Shown one piece after another: positions 17,406 to 23,588 of a stretch of DNA of 37,912 bases. The position numbers were made by a program, and so were the translations under genes. The DNA is from Schlesneria paludicola DSM 18645. GTDB lineage: Bacteria; Planctomycetota; Planctomycetia; Planctomycetales; Planctomycetaceae. Location of the stretch: assembly GCA_945862235.1 (NCBI GenBank), contig CAMAYU010000037.1, forward strand, positions 1 to 37,912, written 5' to 3'. Within the stretch, counting starts at the first letter, position 1. Every line of letters begins with the position of its first letter. Below the pieces are notes generated by a model. It did not search any database. It was not told the DNA's origin and was given only the letters and a program-made list of their open reading frames with translations.

Positions 17406-18451
17406 GCCTGATGTCCTTGGGCATTGAAGCGGTGGAACGAGGTTTGATCCCGGATGTGATCACACGCATGGCGATTCGGCGATTGTGCGAGCAGCGCCTG
17501 CGTGAATCTGATCGCGACAGTGACAACGCCGATTCAACTGAACCCCAAGCGTTTGTCGAGTCGATGCGTGCGGGGCCGATCGCGCCTGTTCCAGAGAAAG
17601 CCAACGAACAGCATTACGAATTGCCGCCAGAGTTCTTCACCGCTGTACTCGGCCCACACCGCAAATACAGCTCTTGCTTCTGGCCGACCGCAGACTGTTC
17701 GTTGGCCGAGGCTGAAGCAACGGCACTTGAGATCACTTGCCAGCGAGCCGAGCTAGCCGATGGCCAACAGATTCTGGAACTCGGTTGTGGCTGGGGCTCG
17801 CTGTCGTTGTGGATGGCCGACCGGTATCGAAACAGTCGCATTACGGCAGTCTCAAATTCGACTGGGCAAAGGCGATTCATCGAATCGGAAGCGGCCGCGC
17901 GTGGGCTCACGAACTTGCACGTCATCACGGCGGACATGAACCAGTTCGTGACGGAGTCGAACCGCTTTGACCGTGTCGTCTCAGTTGAGATGTTCGAGCA
18001 CATGCGGAACTACGAATTGCTGTTGGAACGAATCGCGTCGTGGCTGCGACCGGACGGCCGGCTGTTCGTGCATCATTTCTGCCATCAGCAACTCGTCTAT
18101 CCGTTTGAAACTGAGGGCGATGCGAACTGGATGGGCCGCTACTTCTTCACCGGCGGTTTGATGCCGAGCGAGAACATGCTGCGGCAGTTCGACCGGCACA
18201 TGACGGTCGTCGAGCAATGGCGCTGGGACGGCAGGCACTATCAACGCACGTCCGAAGCGTGGCTCGCGAACTTGGACGCTCATCGCCGCGAGGTGTTGCC
18301 GATTCTTGTCGCAACTTACGGACGCCCTGAGGCCCGCCGCTGGTTTCACCGTTGGCGTTTATTTTTCCTCGCCGTGTCCGAGTTGTTTGGTTACGCGAAC
18401 GGCACGGAATGGTTCGTGTCACATTCGCTGTTGCAGCCGAGCGGAAAGTAA
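17402..18451 (+). CDS. CFA-synthase-like SAM methyltransferase (2)
   Basis: 349 residues. The SAM-dependent methyltransferase core has motif ILELGCGWGSLSLWMA, the TAVSNSTGQRRFI strand-loop and VVSVEMFEHMRNYE, which corresponds to the CFA catalytic Glu segment. The substrate-channel motifs HYELPPEFFTAVLG and YSSCFW align with the CFA family. It is shorter and more divergent than the preceding paralogue and belongs to the group often annotated as CFA family or coclaurine-N-methyltransferase-like. Two consecutive CFA-like genes in one coupled operon suggest successive or alternative acyl modifications rather than redundancy. The start overlaps the upstream stop (ATGA 17402-17405); the next gene begins 4 bases after its stop. 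Confidence 0.88.
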   Translation: MSLMSLGIEAVERGLIPDVITRMAIRRLCEQRLRESDRDSDNADSTEPQAFVESMRAGPIAPVPEKANEQHYELPPEFFTAVLGPHRKYSSCFWPTADCSLAEAEATALEITCQRAELADGQQILELGCGWGSLSLWMADRYRNSRITAVSNSTGQRRFIESEAAARGLTNLHVITADMNQFVTESNRFDRVVSVEMFEHMRNYELLLERIASWLRPDGRLFVHHFCHQQLVYPFETEGDANWMGRYFFTGGLMPSENMLRQFDRHMTVVEQWRWDGRHYQRTSEAWLANLDAHRREVLPILVATYGRPEARRWFHRWRLFFLAVSELFGYANGTEWFVSHSLLQPSGK

Positions 18452-18455
18452 ACCC

Positions 18456-19274
18456 ATGACGCCACTGACCGCGATGTTGCTGAACTCGGCGCTGGTCGTG
18501 ATTGCCACGATGACGTGCTTGTGGTTGTTCAGCCTCGCACGCCGCGATGCCAGTATCGTCGATCCTTTTTGGGGAACCGGGTTCATCGTCGTGACTGGGT
18601 TCACACTGACATGGACTCCAGTAGCACAAGTGGTCGAGCGATCATGGTTGCTTGCCGCGCTGACGACGGTTTGGGGTTTGCGGTTGTCGCTGTACCTGCT
18701 GTGGCGAAATTGCGGACACGGTGAAGACCGACGCTATCGAGCGATGCGTGAACATCACGGGCCGCGTTTCTGGTGGGTCAGTCTGCTGACGGTCTTTCTG
18801 TTGCAGGGAGCCATCCTCTGGATTGTGTCGATGCCAATTCAAGTCGCGATGGCCGCAACGACATCGCCGCCGCTCGGCTGGCTCGATCTGGCGGGCGTGG
18901 CTCTGTGGGGCGTCGGCCTGTTGTTTGAAGCGGTCGGGGATTTTCAAATGGCTCGTTTTCAAGCCGACCCTCAAAACGCTGGCCAAGTGATGGATCGCGG
19001 CCTGTGGCGACTGACTCGGCACCCGAATTACTTCGGCGACTTTTGCGTCTGGTGGGGCTTGTACTTGATCGCGTCATCCGGCGGTGCCACATGGACGATC
19101 TTCAGCCCGCTGCTGATGTCGTTCCTGCTGCTGAAGGTTTCCGGTGTGACACTGTTGGAGAAAACCATCACCAGTCGTCGTCCCGAGTATGCCGCTTACC
19201 AGATGCGAACCAGCTCATTCTTTCCGTGGCCGCCGAACTCGTGTTGCGGTGATCGCCCGCCTCGCCCCGAATGA
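18456..19274 (+). CDS. DUF1295 integral membrane protein (steroid 5-alpha-reductase-like)
   Basis: 272 residues with about six or seven hydrophobic segments. The C-terminal motif GLWRLTRHPNYFGDFCVWWG is the signature of DUF1295, which is related to the steroid 5-alpha-reductase and isoprenylcysteine methyltransferase fold; the RHPNYFG turn is the likely NADPH- or SAM-contacting part. The N-terminal RRDASIVDPFWG motif is also family-typical. Members usually accompany CFA-like genes and are thought to reduce or methylate lipid substrates in the membrane. The start ATG 18456 lies 4 bases after the upstream stop, so it closes the operon; a palindromic repeat about 100 bases downstream may end the transcript. 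Confidence 0.9.
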   Translation: MTPLTAMLLNSALVVIATMTCLWLFSLARRDASIVDPFWGTGFIVVTGFTLTWTPVAQVVERSWLLAALTTVWGLRLSLYLLWRNCGHGEDRRYRAMREHHGPRFWWVSLLTVFLLQGAILWIVSMPIQVAMAATTSPPLGWLDLAGVALWGVGLLFEAVGDFQMARFQADPQNAGQVMDRGLWRLTRHPNYFGDFCVWWGLYLIASSGGATWTIFSPLLMSFLLLKVSGVTLLEKTITSRRPEYAAYQMRTSSFFPWPPNSCCGDRPPRPE

Positions 19275-19370
19275 CAAATCAAGCCGCTAAGGAACCGGCT
19301 CGAAACAACTTTCCGTTGCCTTTCATTCCTCCCCGCCGAGGGGAGGGAACAAGGCGCAAGCCAGGAAGTT

Positions 19371-19495
19371 AGGCGAGCGGCAAGAAATGGTTTACCGGTA
19401 CACATTAACCCGAAGTGTGAACGAGGATGTTGATCGACTTCGTCCTCGCTCACGCTTCGGGTTAATGTGGGTCGGACAACTCCTTCCGCTCGCCT
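19371..19495 (+). repeat. Palindromic dispersed element, copy 2
   Basis: 125 bp with outer arms AGGCGAGCGG (19371-19380) and CCGCTCGCCT (19486-19495). The inner arms, TTAACCCGAAGTGTGAACGAGG and its near-complement with two substitutions, match copy 1. It lies between the convergent DUF1295 gene and the Tat-exported TIM-barrel gene, 20 bases from the latter's stop. Confidence 0.88.
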
Positions 19496-19515
19496 TATTT
19501 CGCACCGGATCCCAA

Positions 19516-20478
19516 TTACTCGAAGGCTTTCGCCACGGCGGCTTTGGTTTTTTCGAGGCCGGTCTTGGCGACTTCCAGTCCGTCCTGTTTCCAGTAGTTG
19601 GGATTGAACAACTCCAGCGACAGAACGCCGCGATAGCCGTTGTCGCGTAGAGTGCGGAAGATGCTGGTGAGCGGAGCGACACCGTCGCCGCAGTAAACGC
19701 GCGCGGCGTCATTGATCGTGGCGCGCAGGGGATCGGCGGGGTAGTCATTCACATGGAAGTTGAACATGCGCCGACCGGCGAACATGTTCAGGCCCTCGAA
19801 GTCTGAACCGCCTTTGTAGATGTGGTAGACATCGAGCAGGAAGCAGGCTTTCGGATGAGCCGCTTCAATCCCGACGAAGGCCGCTTCCCCGAGTCGGGCC
19901 AGCGTTTTTGAGAAGCCCCACAGTTCGAGTTGCGGATAGACGCCCTCTTGTTGGCCGACCTCGCACAATGCGCGATAACGTTCGCTCAGTTGGAGCAGAT
20001 CGAGGCCCGTCTTATCGGTGACTCCAACCGGGGGAGCGGCCAACCGTTCGCCACCGATCTCGCGGACCATCCCCATGCAACGCTTGGCCTCTTCGAGTCC
20101 TTCTTTCCGTTTGGCTTCGTCTTCGTGCAAGAAGGCCGCGAAGCCAATCGCGCTCTCGACAGTCAGTCCTGCGTCGGCAATCCGCTTGCGCAGGTCCGAC
20201 AGCACGCCGCCCCCTTTGACATAGTTGTCGAGCGATCGGATCCACGGTTCGATCCCGGTGTACCCGGCCTTTGCAGCGATCTCGATCTCGGAAACGGCAT
20301 CGACCTTTTTCCCTTGGAATTGGCACTCGCGAATCGTGCTCGTGTTGAGGCAGTACCGGAATGGAGAACCCTTGTCCGACGCAGGCTCTGCGCCAGAAGC
20401 TCGAACAGTGGTCGAAGCGGCGGCGAGCGAAGCGGCAGAGGCGGCGAAGAAGCCTCGTCGGGACAGATCGAGCGGCAT
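19516..20478 (-). CDS. Tat-exported sugar phosphate isomerase/epimerase-like TIM-barrel protein
   Basis: 320 residues. The N-terminus MPLDLSRRGFFAASAASLAAA carries a twin-arginine motif (SRRGFF) and a hydrophobic core, so the folded protein is probably exported by Tat. The rest is a xylose-isomerase-like (AP endonuclease 2 family) TIM barrel: YTGIEPW early, LELWGFSKTL mid-barrel, CFLLDVYHIY, FNFHVNDYP and YRGVLSLELFNPNYW near the end. The Glu, Asp, His and Glu in these strands are the usual metal ligands. Such exported sugar isomerase/epimerase-like proteins are numerous in planctomycetes and probably act on carbohydrates or inositols in the periplasm. The exact substrate is unknown. It is a single gene with the palindromic element directly downstream. 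Confidence 0.87.
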   Translation of the reverse strand: MPLDLSRRGFFAASAASLAAASTTVRASGAEPASDKGSPFRYCLNTSTIRECQFQGKKVDAVSEIEIAAKAGYTGIEPWIRSLDNYVKGGGVLSDLRKRIADAGLTVESAIGFAAFLHEDEAKRKEGLEEAKRCMGMVREIGGERLAAPPVGVTDKTGLDLLQLSERYRALCEVGQQEGVYPQLELWGFSKTLARLGEAAFVGIEAAHPKACFLLDVYHIYKGGSDFEGLNMFAGRRMFNFHVNDYPADPLRATINDAARVYCGDGVAPLTSIFRTLRDNGYRGVLSLELFNPNYWKQDGLEVAKTGLEKTKAAVAKAFE

Positions 20479-20605
20479 GGGTAACGAGCCTTGAAATCTG
20501 GGAAGGAGAAAACGCGGAGCGTCAGGATACGTGGGAAAAGTGCGATCAGAAAGTCAGGCTGCTGAAGAGCGGTCAGACAACTCGAAGTCCGGCTAACAAA
20601 GCGAA

Positions 20606-20704
20606 CAGCCTGTTGAAAAAGCCCTAGCACGGCCGGCCCGCCTGTGTTTCTTAACTGGAAATGAAATCAGGCGAGCCGCCTGCTCTACGTTCTTCAACAG
20701 GCTG
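20606..20704. repeat. 99-bp element with 12-bp terminal inverted repeats
   Basis: Ends CAGCCTGTTGAA (20606-20617) and TTCAACAGGCTG (20693-20704) are perfect inverted repeats. The interior has GGCGAGCCGCC-type sequence and CTACGTTCTT. No target duplication is obvious. The GTTGAAAAA end resembles the left side of the repeat at 27775-27849, so these may be related small non-autonomous elements. Confidence 0.7.
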
Positions 20705-20963
20705 CTAAGCCGGGATTCGACCCATCGGAATCGACCTCCCAATGACGTTGATTGAATAGCCTCTTGGTGGCAAGTAGACTGCGGTGGTCAAGTTGAATTT
20801 GCGGGTTGGGCTGATTTGGTGAAATTCTCTCGTATTGACGGGGGTTAGAAAGTGCGGCGATTGATCCGGTTGGTTGGGTCGGTGTCGTGCTGCGTCCGAG
20901 ATGCGTTCAGAGTCGATAGATTGAAACCGTACGAGGTCGCCGTGGGGAGTTCGGCAAAAGAGA

Positions 20964-21017
20964 GTAGACCGGTCACTCCGTGACCGGAATCTTCGAGTCA
21001 CGGAGTGACTCGTCTAC
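20964..21017. repeat. 54-bp nested palindrome
   Basis: GTAGACCGGTCACTCCGTGAC pairs with GTCACGGAGTGACTCGTCTAC with two mismatches, and the left arm contains its own palindrome CGGTCACTCCGTGACCG. It lies about 130 bases before the ATG of the large unknown protein. It could be a mobile hairpin repeat or a leader structure. Confidence 0.6.
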
Positions 21018-21144
21018 TGAGGGTAAGAGATTTGTTGCCCACCGCCTGGTGACGGGTCCTCGTCGGATTGATGATCGAAGTGAATCGCGCTGTGAGTCGC
21101 ATCGGACGGTTTTGAAACATTGAAGAATTCAACGGAGTGGTCTC

Positions 21145-23364
21145 ATGGAAAACCGAGCAATTCAAGCAACACAGGCGATGCGTCCGCAGTATTGGCGGGG
21201 ACGAAACTGGGCACGCGGTCTGGCGGCGCTTGGCGTCGTGGCGGGTGTAGTCACGGGGACTTGGGCCGTTGAAGAGGCGACGAAATCGGGGCCTCCCGGC
21301 TTGAAGGGCATTCTGTCGAACGTGGCTCCGACGGCGCTCAGCGTCGAGGAATTCGCGAAGCTCGACGGGACTTGGACCGAGTGGTCGCAAGGGGCGGCGG
21401 CGGCGGTCGCGGACTTCTATGTTAAGCTCGATTCGTCGGACTCGAAGGGACAGCGAGCAGCGCTCGACCTGTTGAAGCGCAAGCTCGACGTGATGCAGCG
21501 GGCGATCAGTGATGCCAAGTTTGCATCGTTGCATGACCCGTTGAATGTTCTCCACAACCGTCTTGCTCGCCGTGTCGACTTGGCAGAAGCAACGCTCGAC
21601 ACGATTGAGATGGACCCGGTGGCCGCTCGTGCGGCGAACCTCGCTAAGGCTGGACAGGCGATTACATCCTCTACTTCGGCTCTGCAAACCTATCTGAGCG
21701 GGATTGGTGGCGGCGGACCGTGGCTCGCGTATGTGAAGGCTGACCAGCTCAGCGCGGCACTGGCCAAGGGGGCCGACAGCGAAGCGGCGATCACGGCCGC
21801 GAAGCTCGGTAAAGAGAAGATCGCGGGACGAGCGACTCTGACTGCGGAAGACCAGAAGCAGTTCCTCGGACGACCGGCGTTTCTCGCTTATGAAGCGGCC
21901 GTCGATCAGTACCTGACCGTAGCGAATTGGCAAGCTCCGGCCGATGCGACCGAGCAGTTGCGAAGCCAGCTCAAGGCTCTGTTCGATGCGACTGACGCCT
22001 ACGCGGAATCTCGCGCGAAAGAAGATGCGGGCAAAGTGCGGGCGGCGTATGCGGCGATCCGCAAACTCGCGCCGGATGGTGGCGAGCGTCTGTCGGCCGT
22101 CCTGCAGAAGTACCTCTTCAATTACAACAGCCGCATCGTGGCGAGCGAAGAATTTTTGAATCGCCTACTCTCGGATGCTCGCACCGAAAACGGGCAAGTT
22201 GTGGACAACATCCTCGGCGCACAGGTCAGCGGTCATCAAACGACTTCGACTACTGTCGGGATCGATCTGCGACCCAGCCCGAACACGGCTCGGTTTGACA
22301 TGGCCTTGTCGGGGACAATTCAGTCCAACACGGTCGGCGTGACGAGCCAGGCAACGGTGCAGACCTCGGGCAACCACACGTTCTTGGCGGCGAAGGGTGT
22401 CACCTTCGACGGACAGAAGTTCTACACGTCACCTGCCACGATCTCGGTCAATCCGCACAACACGACGACGGGGATCTCAACGAATGCCGGGGGCTTCCTG
22501 TTTAGAGGGATTGCCCAAGACATCGCTTCCCAAGAAGTGGAGGCTCGACGCGGCCAGGCCGAAGCGATCACCGCGAGTCGCATCCAAGATCGCGTACTCC
22601 CCAAGTTCAACGAGGAAGTGGATCGTTCTTTCGCTGACGCGACCGCCAAGGTTGAGAAGGAAGTGTTTACGGGACTCCGTGCGGCGGGGCTTTATCCCGA
22701 CGCGATCACGTACCAATCGACGGACACCACACTGCGTGTGAATTCACGTTTGATGGGGGCAGGCGAGTTGGGTGCCGATGTGCCTCACGGTAGTCTCGCT
22801 TCGGATCGCGGTGCGACGGTGATGCTGCACGAGTCGGCCATCAACAACTCGATCGACCGTTTGGAGCTTGCGGGGCAGACGCTGAACGACACCGAATTGC
22901 GGGCGAAGCTCGAAGCGTTTCTCAGCAAGGCACTGAATCGCGAGGTGAAGCTGGACACGGTCAAGGCCGCCGCAGAAGACGGGGACGAAGCCAAGTCGCT
23001 GAGTGCGATTGCGTTTGCACCGGCCGATCCAATGCGCGTCCGCCTCGAAGGAGGAGAGCTGGTGCTAGTGATTCGCGCCGGCTTCAAGCAGGATGGGAAA
23101 GACGACATCCCCGCCCGCGAGATCGTGGTCCCCATCGCGTTTGAAGTGAAGGGGAAGCAGATCATCGCGACTCGCGGAAACGTGGCATTTCCAGAGGGCG
23201 GTGGCCTCGCGACGAACGGCGTGATCCGCAAGAAGATTCAGTCGGTCCTGCCCGACCGTACGCTCGAGGGCAAGATTGACATCAAAGGTCCGAAGAAGAC
23301 GGTCACCGCTCACGTCTCGCGAATCAAAGTAGCCGACGGCTGGATCGCGATCACAGTGAATTGA
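21145..23364 (+). CDS. Large exported protein of unknown function
   Basis: 739 residues; no known family recognised. The N-terminus has a basic stretch then a hydrophobic segment (about 25-42, GLAALGVVAGVVTGTWAV) that reads as a signal peptide or anchor, so the protein is probably exported. Residues about 60-340 are mainly alpha-helical and Ala/Leu/Lys-rich. Residues about 355-460 are Thr/Ser/Asn-rich with beta character and one Gly pair. The C-terminal third has alternating strands (DPMRVRLEGGELVLVIRAGF, REIVVPIAFEVKG) that could be a beta-sandwich or lipid-binding barrel. ATG 21145 has GGAG about 8 bases upstream, and a clear terminator follows the stop. It is probably a lineage-conserved planctomycete envelope protein, but this is a guess from composition. 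Confidence 0.8.
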   Translation: MENRAIQATQAMRPQYWRGRNWARGLAALGVVAGVVTGTWAVEEATKSGPPGLKGILSNVAPTALSVEEFAKLDGTWTEWSQGAAAAVADFYVKLDSSDSKGQRAALDLLKRKLDVMQRAISDAKFASLHDPLNVLHNRLARRVDLAEATLDTIEMDPVAARAANLAKAGQAITSSTSALQTYLSGIGGGGPWLAYVKADQLSAALAKGADSEAAITAAKLGKEKIAGRATLTAEDQKQFLGRPAFLAYEAAVDQYLTVANWQAPADATEQLRSQLKALFDATDAYAESRAKEDAGKVRAAYAAIRKLAPDGGERLSAVLQKYLFNYNSRIVASEEFLNRLLSDARTENGQVVDNILGAQVSGHQTTSTTVGIDLRPSPNTARFDMALSGTIQSNTVGVTSQATVQTSGNHTFLAAKGVTFDGQKFYTSPATISVNPHNTTTGISTNAGGFLFRGIAQDIASQEVEARRGQAEAITASRIQDRVLPKFNEEVDRSFADATAKVEKEVFTGLRAAGLYPDAITYQSTDTTLRVNSRLMGAGELGADVPHGSLASDRGATVMLHESAINNSIDRLELAGQTLNDTELRAKLEAFLSKALNREVKLDTVKAAAEDGDEAKSLSAIAFAPADPMRVRLEGGELVLVIRAGFKQDGKDDIPAREIVVPIAFEVKGKQIIATRGNVAFPEGGGLATNGVIRKKIQSVLPDRTLEGKIDIKGPKKTVTAHVSRIKVADGWIAITVN

Positions 23365-23401
23365 AGCTGCCGGTGAGCAGTAGCAATCGACGACTTGGAC
23401 A

Positions 23402-23436
23402 AGCCCCGCAGGCTCTCGCTTGCGGGGCTGTTTCGT
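23402..23436 (+). terminator. Terminator after the large unknown gene
   Basis: Perfect 9-bp stem AGCCCCGCA (23402-23410) / TGCGGGGCT (23421-23429) with a 10-base loop, followed by GTTTCGTT. It lies 37 bases after the stop codon. Confidence 0.8.
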
Positions 23437-23496
23437 TGGGGTGAACATCGCCGAACCGCAGCGTGAGCGAGCGTGGATCGCGCGCGATGATTCACC

Positions 23497-23561
23497 AGCC
23501 CGGCGCGCAAGCGAGGGTTTCACTATGATTTCACGCGAAGCCTTGGCTTGCGCGTCGGGCT
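23497..23561. repeat. Hairpin repeat before the copper ATPase gene
   Basis: AGCCCGGCGCGCAAGCGAGG (from 23497) pairs with the complement of CCTTGGCTTGCGCGTCGGGCT (to 23561), with a few mismatches, around the internal GGTTTCAC sequence. It looks like a mobile intergenic palindrome and lies 27 bases before the ATPase ATG, so it may affect its translation. Confidence 0.65.
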
Positions 23562-23588
23562 AGTCAGTGTTCGTGGGGGAGGCTGCTC

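Larger units (their letters stand above)
20479..21144. other. Long intergenic region with hairpin repeats, no supported gene
   Basis: 666 bases between divergent genes. It contains two hairpin repeats (20606-20704 and 20964-21017, listed separately). The remaining sequence has only short unconvincing frames. It must hold the promoters for the TIM-barrel gene on the left and the large unknown protein on the right; the latter has a GGAG ribosome site about 8 bases before its ATG. Confidence 0.5.

Noticed and set aside
20998-21933. 311-residue minus-strand frame across the start of the large unknown gene
   Set aside because: It runs through a palindrome and the real gene's ribosome site and has no motif or ribosome site of its own.
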